This document shows, in pieces, positions 38,747 to 48,085 of a stretch of 64,000 bases of DNA. Numbering within the stretch: position 1 is the stretch's first letter; every line of letters begins with the position of its first letter. The notes below the pieces were generated by a model that did not search any database, was not told where the DNA came from, and was given only the letters and a program-made list of their open reading frames with translations. The position numbers were made by a program, and so were the translations under genes. The stretch comes from Methylobacterium sp. AMS5. GTDB taxonomy: Bacteria > Pseudomonadota > Alphaproteobacteria > Rhizobiales > Beijerinckiaceae. The stretch is taken from the NCBI RefSeq assembly GCF_001542815.1, contig NZ_CP006992.1:3477501-3541500 (forward strand), in the 5' to 3' direction.

Positions 38747-38980
38747 TCAGATGCTGAGCTGTGCAACCTCGATCAGGACATCCTCAAGATAGGCCTTGAT
38801 TCGGCCGATCTCGGTCGCGCTCGGCCCCATGATGCTGAACCCGATCAACTCGCCGCGCGCATGTACCCTGCGGATCAGGGATTCCGCTTTCGTAGCCACC
38901 TCGCGCTCGGTCTGCGCGCGGAGGATGCTGCCGGTCTCGGTGGTCGTGATGCGAATTTCGAAGCCAGGCTTTTCAATCAT
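38747..38980 (-). CDS. Hypothetical protein, 77 aa
   Basis: Begins MIEKPGFEIRITTTETGSIL and continues with a mixed charged helix and strand pattern; no signal peptide and no recognised motif. Codon use looks like a real gene. Lies among the accessory genes of the island. Confidence 0.5.
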   Translation of the reverse strand: MIEKPGFEIRITTTETGSILRAQTEREVATKAESLIRRVHARGELIGFSIMGPSATEIGRIKAYLEDVLIEVAQLSI

Positions 38981-39237
38981 GACTTCACCATGAAATAACC
39001 AGCCTGAGGCAAAATCTTGTCCACTAAGATGAAGGAAAGCCCTCCTACATCATTCTATATCATCGGCACATCGAGGATTTGGGCGACAATCTCCCGACGG
39101 ATGGTCGGATGTGAGGGACTTTCTTGATGATTACGCTCAGATCCTGCTCGCTTATCATGCTCGTCGGCATCAGGAGTGCACGGCACCGGCACGAACGCGC
39201 TGCCTTATCCGAGCCTTCTGCCGAGGAGGGGAGGATC

Positions 39238-40320
39238 TTATTGGTGTTCCTCGCGCTTCGTCTCGGAATGGTTTCCCTGCCTCCATGAGCTGGGCGTCTT
39301 GCCTGCCCAGCGTCGGAAGGCGTGTGTGAAGGCGGCGGGCTCCGAGAAGTCCAGGACGGCCGAGATCTCCGTCATGCTCATTTTGGTATCGGCCAAAAGG
39401 CGTTTGGCCACCCGGAATTGCGCCTCGTTGGCAAGCTGCTTGAAGCTTGTCCCTTCGGCCTTCAAGCGGCGGCTCAAGGTGCGGCGACCGAGCGACAGGC
39501 GAAGCGCCGTCTTCATCACGTCGCAACGCTTCCGGATCACCTCGGCGCGCAGGTGCTGACGAAGCCCGTCCTTCAGCGTGGAGGGTCGTGCCGATTCAAG
39601 CCGGCGAATACGATCCTCCACTCTGCGGCGCAGGACCGGATCGGCTCCAGCGATGCGCCGCTTGAGGAGGCTGGCCGGGAAGACCAAGGCGGCCGTCTCC
39701 TGATCGAACCGGACGGGTGCTCGAAAGAACTGGCTATAAGGCGTCGTGCTGGTCGGAGCAGAGCGCGGCAGCAGAACTTCCAACGGGGCCCAATCAGACC
39801 CGCACAGCGCCCGAAGGATGTTTGTCGCTGTGGCCAGCGCCCGATCCGAATGGTGGACAGCACCCTCGGCTCCCGGCTCATACGGGCAGTAGGTGAGGAC
39901 GGCCACGTCGTTGTCGATGCCGAGGCCGACCACCGCACCCCGATTCAGCATGCCCAAATACGCTTCGAGAGCCCGCAAGGCATCGCCGATGGTGTCCGAG
40001 TTGTTCAACAGCAGGCCGAGAAGCCCGAGGGAGGTGATGGTGGTCCTTTGCCCAATGAGGAGCCCCAAATGAGGGCAGCGGGTGCGCTCAACCGCTATGG
40101 CAATCAGGCGGCCGAGGGCGCTGTACGGAACGAGCTTGCCATGACACTCGAAGAGCCTCGGATCGAGCCCTGCCTCGACCATGAGGGTGTCGGGATCCGC
40201 TTCGAGTTCGACGAGGACGGCGTAGATCGCTTGAGCGACCCTGAGGTGCGCCAAGCCGACGGGAAGCAGGTTCTCAGGTGGGCTGGGGTATCCGGTTGCC
40301 AAAGCGGCATAAGAAAACAT
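39238..40320 (-). CDS. AraC-family transcription regulator (paralogue 1)
   Basis: 360 aa. A long N-terminal Arabinose_bd-like sensing domain (LGLLIGQRTTITSLGLLGLL is its signature) and a C-terminal HTH_18 domain: SLGRRTLSRRLKAEGTSFKQ, AKRLLADTKMSMTEISAVLD, then FTHAFRRWAGKTPSSWRQ. The AGGAGG upstream of ATG 40320 supports the start. Close paralogue of the gene at 41314. Similar OruR-type regulators respond to small amino-acid-like ligands; here the ligand is unknown. Confidence 0.88.
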   Translation of the reverse strand: MFSYAALATGYPSPPENLLPVGLAHLRVAQAIYAVLVELEADPDTLMVEAGLDPRLFECHGKLVPYSALGRLIAIAVERTRCPHLGLLIGQRTTITSLGLLGLLLNNSDTIGDALRALEAYLGMLNRGAVVGLGIDNDVAVLTYCPYEPGAEGAVHHSDRALATATNILRALCGSDWAPLEVLLPRSAPTSTTPYSQFFRAPVRFDQETAALVFPASLLKRRIAGADPVLRRRVEDRIRRLESARPSTLKDGLRQHLRAEVIRKRCDVMKTALRLSLGRRTLSRRLKAEGTSFKQLANEAQFRVAKRLLADTKMSMTEISAVLDFSEPAAFTHAFRRWAGKTPSSWRQGNHSETKREEHQ

Positions 40321-40864
40321 AGCAAGATCCTCCTATTCGGGGGCCAAGCTGATTCGGATAACTCAAGTTAGCTTTGTGCAATTTAGTGCGTTCGCGATGG
40401 ATCTTCTTGATCGAAACGGTCATCGCGTTCGTGAAAACGTGGCTGGCTCCAGTCGGCAGCCAAAACCTGGCCGGTGTACAAACTCAGGCTGCGTGACAAT
40501 GGCGGGGTGAGCGAGCGGCCCGAGTCGGCCGATCGGACGGCGGCTTCTGCCGCAAGTGGATAGTAGACGGCTACGACCGTTGACTAATAATTATATAATA
40601 TGCCCGCAACTGTTCGGATACGACACAAGAGTATCAGAAATTACTAGAACCTTGCCATTGATCTGCGTGCCACGCAGCTTTGTGCCGAAGCTCGCGCGGC
40701 AATTTTTTTTAAGAGACCGGTCGTCGATGGCGTGAAATCGACGATCCGCTGCGCCTTTAGGCCGCCAAGCTCAACAGACTCGCGGATTAGGGGAAAAAAA
40801 TATCTGCGATATCAATTGCCGGAAGAGAATCAACTCAATAAAACTATATTTCGACTGCTGCGAC
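40321..40864. other. AT-rich intergenic region
   Basis: About 540 bases upstream of the first AraC gene with an unusually AT-rich core (around 40580-40850), unlike the rest of the window. It likely holds the AraC promoter. No coding potential recognised. Confidence 0.5.
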
Positions 40865-41293
40865 TCATTGCGAGCAGCGTTGGTAGCCTGTACCCGCCGG
40901 GTCTTGCTCATTGTAATAGCGCTTTAGGGGGCCGTTCGAATGAGGCATCATGTAAACCCTGACCTCCTGAGCGGCCACGGCGTTCGCACAGTCGAGAACG
41001 AGAAGCTGGCGGTCCCCGGTCGGTCGAACCGACTTGATGCTGCACGTCGCCATGGGGGTCTTCAGGCGCTTTCCTGAGACGATGAAGGCCGGAGCGAAAA
41101 TGTCGATCGGCTTCTTGAACGCCCCACCTTTGCCCGCGGATGAAAAGACATCCGTACAGTCGCGCCCTTCCAGTACCCAAGCGCCCTGATAGGCAGACAA
41201 ACCGGGGCCTGCTGCCAACGCATCCGACACACCAGCCGAGGCTGCAAGGCTTAGCCCGAGTGCTGCGACACCCATGAGACGTACAGTTCGCAT
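40865..41293 (-). CDS. Secreted hypothetical protein between two AraC genes
   Basis: 142 aa. Signal peptide MRTVRLMGVAALGLSLAASA to about residue 27. Mature part has a few Cys and the sequence GAWVLEGRDCTDVFSSAGKG. No family recognised. The start is ATG 41293; the in-frame upstream extension belongs to the AraC gene region. Its position between two paralogous regulators suggests it could be their target. Confidence 0.65.
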   Translation of the reverse strand: MRTVRLMGVAALGLSLAASAGVSDALAAGPGLSAYQGAWVLEGRDCTDVFSSAGKGGAFKKPIDIFAPAFIVSGKRLKTPMATCSIKSVRPTGDRQLLVLDCANAVAAQEVRVYMMPHSNGPLKRYYNEQDPAGTGYQRCSQ

Positions 41294-41313
41294 CACCACC
41301 TCCTGCGTAAGCT

Positions 41314-42435
41314 CTATCGGACCGGCTGCTGAGTCTGTGCGGAGTCGAAATTTTCGTCCTGCTCTCGACCAAGGCACTTCGATTGATGCTCTCGCCGCCA
41401 TGTACTGGGCGCAAAGCCTGACCAGCGCCGGAACGCATGGCTAAAGGCGGCGGGCTCGGAGAAATCCAAGGCCGCCGAGATCTGCGCCATGCTCATTCTG
41501 GTATTGACTAGGAGTTGCTTGGCGACTGAGAACTGCGCTTCGTTAGCGATTTGCTTGAACGTCGTGCCCTCGGCTTTCAGCCGACGACGCAGGGTACGGG
41601 GGGGGACCAGTCGCAGTCGCGCCACATGCGCGGCCTTACAGCGCTGCCGCATCACCTGGGCTTGGAGGTACTCGCGAAGCTTGTCCTTCAGCGTGGAAGG
41701 CTGTTCGGACTCAAGCTTGCGGATGCGATCCTCAACTCTCCCGCGGGCCGCCGGGTCCGCCCCCTTGATGCGCCGTTCAAGGATTAGAGTTGGAAACACC
41801 AACGCGGCCGTTTCTTGGTCATACCGCACGGGCGCCCGAAAGAAGCTGATGTAAGGCGCTGTGTCACGTGGCGCGGAGCGCGGCAACAGCACTTCTAATA
41901 GAGCCGCATCGGAGCCATCCAACGCCCGAACGACGTTCGTAATTGTGGCGAGGGCCCTCTCCGATTGGAGAGCCGTGCTCTCGGCTTCCGAGCCATAAGG
42001 ACAGTAGCTGAGAACGGCCACCTCACTGTCGATATCGAGTCCGACGACTGCGCCCCAGTTCCGCACACCAGCATGCGCTTCAAGAGCCCGCAAAGCGCCG
42101 CCGATGGTGTCCGAGTGGCGCATGAGCAGGCCAAGTAGCCCGAGCGAGGCCAATGTCGCGCGCTGTCCAACAAGGAGCCCGAGATGGTGACAACCCGTCC
42201 TCTCGGCTCCCAGAGCGATCAGGCGACCGAGAGAAACGTATGGGACAGGGGTCCTGCCGCCGTCGAAGGTCAGAGGATCAAGCCCCGCCTCGGCGAGCAG
42301 TTCGTCCAAATTGGCGCCCAGTTCGACGAGAGTGAGGTAGACCGCTTGCGCGACCCCGGGGCGAGTCAAGCCAATGAGAGATGGCCTCTCGTGCGATCGG
42401 ATGTCTCCAACGACCGCGGGCGGGCGTTGGCGCAC
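41314..42435 (-). CDS. AraC-family transcription regulator (paralogue 2)
   Basis: 373 aa from a GTG at 42435. Same domain order as the gene at 39238, with QRATLASLGLLGLLMRHSDT in the sensing domain and AKQLLVNTRMSMAQISAALD, FSHAFRRWSGFAPSTWRREH in the HTH. High similarity across the full length shows a duplication; the secreted protein gene sits between the copies. An ATG-free start and the unusual tail (EDENFDSAQTQQ-like) leave the exact N-terminus uncertain. Confidence 0.85.
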   Translation of the reverse strand: MRQRPPAVVGDIRSHERPSLIGLTRPGVAQAVYLTLVELGANLDELLAEAGLDPLTFDGGRTPVPYVSLGRLIALGAERTGCHHLGLLVGQRATLASLGLLGLLMRHSDTIGGALRALEAHAGVRNWGAVVGLDIDSEVAVLSYCPYGSEAESTALQSERALATITNVVRALDGSDAALLEVLLPRSAPRDTAPYISFFRAPVRYDQETAALVFPTLILERRIKGADPAARGRVEDRIRKLESEQPSTLKDKLREYLQAQVMRQRCKAAHVARLRLVPPRTLRRRLKAEGTTFKQIANEAQFSVAKQLLVNTRMSMAQISAALDFSEPAAFSHAFRRWSGFAPSTWRREHQSKCLGREQDENFDSAQTQQPVR

Positions 42436-42689
42436 AATTGAACCTGATTTCTCGGACGACGACGTGATGTGCCCCCCTGATTCGAGGCCAAGCCTGCGTA
42501 CTTATGCTTGTATTATTTAACATTGCAATGATCATTTCATACGAATTGCCTTGGGAGAGCGTAATTTTCATTCCCCCTCGGGCACAAACTTCAATCACGC
42601 CACCATTGTCGTCGGATCGACGCTCGCCCGTCGTGAAGACCACGGCAGCCGCCCTGAATACGAGCAGGCTCCAGGCCACCCACGTTGCC

Positions 42690-42900
42690 TCGACGAGGCC
42701 ACGAAGGGCGACCGCTTCTGGGCCTATGTCACCGACAGCCTGTCACCTGTGTTGAAGCCCGGCGATACGATGATCCTGGACGATTACGGAGCTCAGAAGG
42801 AGGTGGGCAAGCGCGACAGCATCCAAACTGCCGGCGTGCAGTTGCTGCTCAGATTTACGGCCCTTTTCCCTGGAGATCATACGTCAACTTTAAATCGTTT
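42690..42900 (+). pseudogene. Degenerate IS630-type transposase remnant
   Basis: The frame reads FWAYVTDSLSPVLKPGDTMI, LDDYGAQKEVGKRDSIQ, AGVQLL, aligning with the IS630 core seen intact at 55461-56508 (QVLVPELGPGDIVVMDN, GSHKRPAVRAAIAAAGARLL), then breaks down. An eroded fragment; no ends found. Confidence 0.6.
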
Positions 42901-43193
42901 CGATCACGCAATCGTAATTTAGAGGTTTTCAGCCACCCTCCAGATAAATAGCAGCACAAAGCTTGGAACTGATCGAATAAGCCGAGCCAAACAGTGGCTC
43001 GCTGCACATGCTCCACGCCGCCGCCGAAATGACAGCATCCGTTTGCAAAGACTTCGCTCAATGTCCTCTTGGATCAAGCAACGCGATCGAGGCTGTCATA
43101 CGATCCGAGCGACGTATTCTGGGACTGCCGTTCCTACGGATCGGCATCTCGGCGTGCCCCGGGCCGCACCCACATGTCGCGAGGTCAAAAGCC

Positions 43194-43625
43194 ATGACCC
43201 TCAGGATTTTACCGCCCCTTCTACTTGTCGCATGCCTGGCCTCGCCCGCGCTTGCTCAGTCGGCGATTGACCGGGGCCAGCCAGCGGCCCTCATCCATGG
43301 CAACTATTGCGGGCTCGGCAATAACGCGCCGCGGCCGCCGATCGATGCGCTTGATGCCGCCTGCGCGCGCCACGACGCCTGCACTCCTGCCGGCGGCCTG
43401 CCGTCGCCAGCCTGCAATCTGCGGTTCAAGCGCGAGACGGCATTCATTTCGCGTGATCCGCGACAGCCCGACGACCTGCGCGCGTTGGCAGGCTTCATGT
43501 CCGCCAGCGCGGCTCTTCTACCCTTCGATCCAGTTGCCCCGGTCGTTGGCACCAGCATGCCGGCATCCGGTCCGTATGGACCATCTTCGCCCGGTCCATA
43601 CCGGCCCGCCTACTACGCCTATTAG
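43194..43625 (+). CDS. Small secreted phospholipase-A2-like protein
   Basis: 143 aa. Signal peptide MTLRILPPLLLVACLASPAL to about residue 22. The mature part contains HGNYCGLGNNAPRPPIDALD followed by AACARHDACTPAGG, matching the sPLA2 fold: Ca-loop YCGxGN and the catalytic CxxHDxC. Pro/Tyr-rich tail. A real hydrolase or a PLA2-fold binding protein; no partner gene is evident. Confidence 0.65.
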   Translation: MTLRILPPLLLVACLASPALAQSAIDRGQPAALIHGNYCGLGNNAPRPPIDALDAACARHDACTPAGGLPSPACNLRFKRETAFISRDPRQPDDLRALAGFMSASAALLPFDPVAPVVGTSMPASGPYGPSSPGPYRPAYYAY

Positions 43626-43863
43626 AGCCGTATCCGCCCCGATCGCATCCAGTCGGCGCCTCCAAACTGCTGTTGAGAGGCGCCGTTTTTGGACAAGCCA
43701 GCCCCCTTCTCGTCGGAATGCGCTCTTGCGTCGTCGCGGAGCCCGCCGGTTGCCAACAAGGATCGGGCTGGCGCCTGCGGATGATCTCGATCCTAAAATC
43801 AAGCAATCCGAGGATCGTCGAAACACCCAATACCGCTCAGTGGGTGTGAGCATGGAGGATGCG

Positions 43864-44385
43864 ATGCAAAAACTTGCTTTGGTGTCGCTGGCAGCACTCG
43901 GAATGGGTGCGCTGATCGCCGCGGATACCGCTGAGGCCCGTGGTGGCTTTGGCGGCGGTGGCTTCCGAGGCGGCGGATTCGGCGGTGCCGGCTTCCGCGG
44001 CGGCGGTGGCTTTGGCGGCGGATTCCGGGGCGGCGGATTCAGTGGTGGCGGCTTTCGCGGTGGCGGTGCCGTCGCAGGCGGCTGGCGCGGCGGCGTTGGC
44101 GGCTATCGTGGCGTGGTCGGTGGCTACCGCGGCGGTTTCTACGGCGGGCGCGGCTTCTACGGCGGTCGTGGCTACGGCTACCGCGGGTACGGCTATCGGG
44201 GCTACGGATACGGCGTCGGTGCCGGCCTCGCCGGTCTCGCGGTCGGCACGGCCGTCGGGGCTGCGGCCAGTAACTATTACGGCGGCTACGGCTACGACAA
44301 TGCCGGCTATGGTGGCTACGCTCCCGCCGCCTATGGCTCAAGCTATCCCGCTTACGGATACGGGGGCTGTACCTGCGGCTACTAA
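43864..44385 (+). CDS. Secreted glycine-rich protein (paralogue B)
   Basis: 173 aa. The GGAGG at 43854-43858 supports ATG 43864 (MQKLALVSLAAL) over ATG 43852. A signal peptide ends about TAEA, then continuous GFGGG/GFRGG repeats, a Tyr/Gly part (YRGYGYRGYGYG) and a Cys-rich end GGCTCGY. Related in composition to genes at 38046 and 45548. Function unknown. Confidence 0.7.
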   Translation: MQKLALVSLAALGMGALIAADTAEARGGFGGGGFRGGGFGGAGFRGGGGFGGGFRGGGFSGGGFRGGGAVAGGWRGGVGGYRGVVGGYRGGFYGGRGFYGGRGYGYRGYGYRGYGYGVGAGLAGLAVGTAVGAAASNYYGGYGYDNAGYGGYAPAAYGSSYPAYGYGGCTCGY

Positions 44386-44589
44386 TTCCACCGCATGAGC
44401 GCCAGGCCACTCGGCGGCGGCCGCCATGCGGCGCGCCAATCCGGTGGCGGCTGCCGTGGCCTTCACGATGGGCCCGCGCCGATCCGACGACAACGGCGAC
44501 GCTCTCGCCCCTCCTGTCGGCCGTCGACCGGGAATCAGATCACGCTACGTAGGAAAATCCCAGCTGACTCAGCGAGATCGCCGACATTT

Positions 44590-45340
44590 CTAGTCAGGCG
44601 TTGAGGACGCCAGGAGCGCCTTGTAGCGCTCGATGGCGGTTCGCGCGTTGAACAACAGGCGGTCCGGTCCGAGTTCCTGATCCAAACCGGCGCGCCACAC
44701 CCTGTTCAGGACGTCGGGGTTGAGGCCTACGAGCCAAAACGTCATGCTGGTCCGCCGGGCACCATCCCGCAGCATCTGCAGCGCTGAATACTCGATGTCG
44801 GGCACACGGCTGAGGTCGAGGGCGACGATACGCGGCTTGTACTCGGCAATGAGCGCCCGGATCCGGTCTGCCACGTTCTGCGCGTTGGCAAAGTACAGGC
44901 GCCCCTCCGGGCGCAGGATCAGGAGGCCGACGAACGTCTCGTCATCGGGGTGCCCGGCGACAGGGGGCGCAGCACATCTGCGCCGTGCTTGCGGGCGATG
45001 ATAGAGATGCGGGGATGGGCCGTTTGGAGGCCCAGGCCGACCAGCGAGAGGACGATGGCGACGGTGATACCCTGAAGCGTCCCAAAGACGAGCACCCCGA
45101 TCCCCGCCACGATTGCCCAGTGGAACTCCATCCGCCGCACTTTGAAGATGTCCCGGAACTCCGCTGGCTGGATGAGGCTGGCCGAGTAAACGATCACGAC
45201 CGCCGCGAGGGTTGCCTGCGGCAGGAGGCCCAGGACCGGCGACAGGAGCAGCATCGTCGCGAGGGCAAGCGCGGCCGTCACGACTGCTCCTGGGGACGAC
45301 AGGGCCGGGAAGAGACCAGCGCGCAGCCAGAATGATGTCG
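44590..45340 (-). pseudogene. SulP-family anion transporter remnant with STAS domain
   Basis: The 5' half is missing. What is left reads as the last transmembrane part (LLPQATLAAVVIVYSASLIQ, HWAIVAGIGVLVFGTLQGIT) then, in a different frame, the STAS domain (LILRPEGRLYFANAQNVADR, IVALDLSRVPDIEYSALQML). The frame change is at about 44948, where one G is missing from the CCGGG run before CACCC. N-truncated and frameshifted, so non-functional unless the frameshift is a sequence error. Confidence 0.75.
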
Positions 45341-45547
45341 CCGCAGCGATACACGAAGCCAGTGACCCACGAATGCGTCAGCGAGCAGGTTTCACCGGCT
45401 GTCCTCCGGGATCAAGCAACGCTGCAGACTCGGTAGTAGGAACCGGTCGACCAGAGTTCTGGACCCGAGCAGGTCACGGGTCCGGTCACGCCGGCGGGGA
45501 CTGATGCGCCTCACCTCCATGTTGTCCTCCTGCGAGGAAACAACGTT

Positions 45548-45973
45548 ATGAAAACTCTCCTGATTGCGTCTGCGGCTTTCGCGGCCCTGATCCTGACCAG
45601 CGTCACGGCAGATGCGCGCGGATTCCGTGGCGGCGGAGGCGGAGGCTTCCGGGGCGGCGGCATCCATGGTGGCGGCTTTCACGGTGGCCGGGCGGGCGGA
45701 TTCCGCGGTGGGGCTGGTGGCTATCGCCAAGGCGTGGCCGGCTATCGCGGCGGCTATGGTCGCGTCGGCCGCTACGGTCACAGAGGGGTCGGCCGCTACG
45801 GCTACGGCTATGGCCGCTACGGTTACGGCCGCTATGGATACCGTCCCGGATACGGGCTCGCCGCGGCCGGGGTCGGAGCTGCTGCGGCCGCCGGTTATTA
45901 CGGCTCGACCTACGGCGGGTGCGGGCGATACGCCTTCTACGACCAGTATTCGGGCACTTGCCGCCCCTACTGA
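45548..45973 (+). CDS. Secreted glycine-rich protein (paralogue C)
   Basis: 141 aa. MKTLLIASAAFAALILTSVT signal peptide, then GGG/FHGG repeats, YGRYG repeats, AAAGVGAAAAAGYYG and a Cys-bearing tail GGCGRYAFYDQYSGTC. The beginning, the Ala-rich segment and the tail match paralogue A (38046-38492) almost residue for residue; the repeat part in the middle differs. An AGGAGG-like site precedes the ATG (TCCTGCGAGGAAACAACGTT region). Function unknown. Confidence 0.75.
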   Translation: MKTLLIASAAFAALILTSVTADARGFRGGGGGGFRGGGIHGGGFHGGRAGGFRGGAGGYRQGVAGYRGGYGRVGRYGHRGVGRYGYGYGRYGYGRYGYRPGYGLAAAGVGAAAAAGYYGSTYGGCGRYAFYDQYSGTCRPY

Positions 45974-46153
45974 CCCACAAGCCCAGACGATTGCGTCCGG
46001 ATTCAGCGTCTCTGGATCTCTGTTTCGACGCGCATTTTCGACGGACCGGTTTCCACTTTGTCGGAATGCGCTCTCGGTCACGGGCCCGCAGCCGCGTGCC
46101 CGTGATGACGGTCATCCGTGCCAAATCTCATGGGCTCACGATTCCAGGCGTGC

Positions 46154-46675
46154 TCAGGTTAGCCGAAGCACCAAGTGGACCGCGTCCGCATCGCGTCGGC
46201 TGCTCAGCGGTAGCCCGGTTCGTTCGAACAGCTTCAGCATCGGAGCGTTTTCGGGCAAAACCTCCGCGGTCAGTTCCGTGAGCCCTACAGCCCGGGCGAT
46301 GTCCACGAGGTGCCGCACCAGCGCGGCACCGATGCCGCGCCGCTGATATTCGTCGACCACGGTGAACGCCACTTCGGCCTGACCTGGCCGCGTCGCGACA
46401 TAGCGGGCGCCGCCGACGATCGTCTGTTCGCCATCCTCGTCCGCGGTCGCGACCAAGGCCACCTGCTCCCTGAAATCGACGTTGAGGAAGAACGCAATCT
46501 TCTTGTCGGTGAAGTGGCGCTTCGCAGCGAAGAAGCGGCGATAGAGCGATTGGGCGCTTGTGTGGTCGATGGCTGCCAGCATCCGCTCCCGGTCATCCGG
46601 CCGAAGCGCGCGGATCTCCAAGGCGCGCCCATCGCAAAGACGCTCGACGGCCGAGTAGCATGACAGGTCTCCCAT
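46154..46675 (-). CDS. GNAT-family acetyltransferase
   Basis: 173 aa. ALEIRALRPDDRERMLAAID opens the fold; VDEYQRRGIGAALVRHLVDI is the acetyl-CoA-binding R/Q-x-x-G-x-G/A motif; PENAPMLKLFERTGL closes it. It looks like the free GNAT domain found at the C-terminus of protein acetyltransferase Pat. The AAAGGAG ribosome-binding site at 46684-46690 fixes ATG 46675; a longer in-frame start has no site. It diverges from pta, so a role in acetyl-CoA-linked regulation is possible but unproven. Confidence 0.8.
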   Translation of the reverse strand: MGDLSCYSAVERLCDGRALEIRALRPDDRERMLAAIDHTSAQSLYRRFFAAKRHFTDKKIAFFLNVDFREQVALVATADEDGEQTIVGGARYVATRPGQAEVAFTVVDEYQRRGIGAALVRHLVDIARAVGLTELTAEVLPENAPMLKLFERTGLPLSSRRDADAVHLVLRLT

Positions 46676-46735
46676 GACATCGCTCCTTTCGGGATTGCCG
46701 CCGTCGGCTGTCACGCCGCCGTCTCCGATGGGAAG

Positions 46736-46749
46736 TTGACACTCGTCAT
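46736..46749. promoter_or_regulatory. Possible FNR/FixK-type box between the GNAT and pta genes
   Basis: TTGACACTCGTCAT fits the TTGAY-N4-RTCAA consensus with a single mismatch in the last base. It lies in the shared upstream region of two divergent genes of the acetyl-CoA branch. One imperfect site in GC-rich DNA can occur by chance. Confidence 0.25.
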
Positions 46750-47107
46750 CTGCGTTGCAAGCGGCTGTCCCGGCAATATTGCACAAATGTTCTTCAGCCA
46801 GAATGAAGACCATCCCATAAGATGGGGTGCGCCGTTGTTGCGGAGGTGGCCCAAAACATGCCGCGGCGCACATCGCTGTGCATGATCAAACGCAGGAAGA
46901 TGGCCCGAGAAGAATTCGGATCGCCTACGCGGCCAGCGACGTCGGCCGCCGATCCGTCCCGTCCGATCAAGCCGCCTGATCCCAAGAGCGTATGAGTTGG
47001 CGGTCCTCGTCTCCGCGGCGCAGGCGACGAGGCACCTGTGCGAGAGGTCACGCCCGTCGCACGGGACCGCTCCGGATCCTTTCCTTGAACTGTCAGAGGA
47101 GGCCAGG

Positions 47108-48082
47108 GTGTCGATTGCGACCATCGAACAGGCAGCGGTCGAAACCCGCGGACACGAGAAATATGACCGTCTGATCGTGGCTGCCCAGGCGCTGCCGAGG
47201 CTTCAGGTTGCCGTCGTACATCCCTGCGACGCGGCCACACTGGGGGCGGCACGCGAAGCCTCCGCGCTCGGAATCGTCGAACCGATTCTGGTGGGTCCAC
47301 TGGGAAAGATCGCCGCCGCCGCAGCCGCACTCGATGCGGATATCGGCGGCTTCCGGCTGGTCGACGCCGCTCACAGCCACGAGGCCGCTCAGAAGGCCGT
47401 GGCTCTCGTGCGCGCCGGCGAGGCCGAGTCCCTCATGAAGGGGAGCCTCCACACCGACGAGTTGATGGCCGCGGTGGTGCGCCGGGACGGCGGCCTACGG
47501 ACGGCCCGCCGCGTCAGCCACTGCTTCGTCATGGACGTGCCGGGCCATGCGACGCCCCTGATCATTACGGACGCCGCGGTCAACATCGCGCCCTCTCTGG
47601 AGGAAAAGCGCGACATCACGCAGAACGCCATCGACCTCGCACAAGCCCTTGGCGTCGAGTCGGTGCGGGTCGCCATCCTGTCGGCCACGGAGAGCGTCAA
47701 CGCGAAGATGCCCTCGACCCTCGATGCCGCGGCCCTCTGCAAGATGGCCGACCGGGGTCAGATCACCGGCGGCATCCTCGACGGCCCTCTTGCCCTCGAT
47801 AATGCCATCGACCTCGAAGCGGCTCGGATCAAGAAGATCCACTCACCGGTGGCCGGCCAAGCCAACGTTCTCGTGGTCCCCGATTTGGAAGCCGGCAACA
47901 TGCTGGCCAAGAGCTTGACCTTCCTGGCCCGTGCGGACGCGGCCGGGATCGTGCTCGGGGCCAGGGTCCCGATCATCCTGACGAGCCGGGCCGACTCTCG
48001 GCTCACGCGTCTCGCCTCCTGTGCGGTCGCCTCACTGTTCGCCGCCGCCCAGCGCGCCCACCGGTCCCTGCCGGAGGTCTAG
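47108..48082 (+). CDS. pta: Phosphate acetyltransferase (short PTA/PTB-type)
   Basis: 324 aa. Interconverts acetyl phosphate and acetyl-CoA. AIVEPILVG-type (ALGIVEPILVGPLGKIAAAA) and AESLMKGSLHTDELMAAVVR are signature segments, as is LIITDAAVNIAPSLEEKRDI. It is of the phosphate acetyl/butyryltransferase length and not the long Pta form. GTG 47108 is preceded by GAGGAGG at 47094-47100. Three bases separate it from the ackA remnant, the usual pta-ackA order. With xfp in the island it would move acetyl-P to acetyl-CoA. Confidence 0.9.
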   Translation: MSIATIEQAAVETRGHEKYDRLIVAAQALPRLQVAVVHPCDAATLGAAREASALGIVEPILVGPLGKIAAAAAALDADIGGFRLVDAAHSHEAAQKAVALVRAGEAESLMKGSLHTDELMAAVVRRDGGLRTARRVSHCFVMDVPGHATPLIITDAAVNIAPSLEEKRDITQNAIDLAQALGVESVRVAILSATESVNAKMPSTLDAAALCKMADRGQITGGILDGPLALDNAIDLEAARIKKIHSPVAGQANVLVVPDLEAGNMLAKSLTFLARADAAGIVLGARVPIILTSRADSRLTRLASCAVASLFAAAQRAHRSLPEV

Positions 48083-48085
48083 GCG

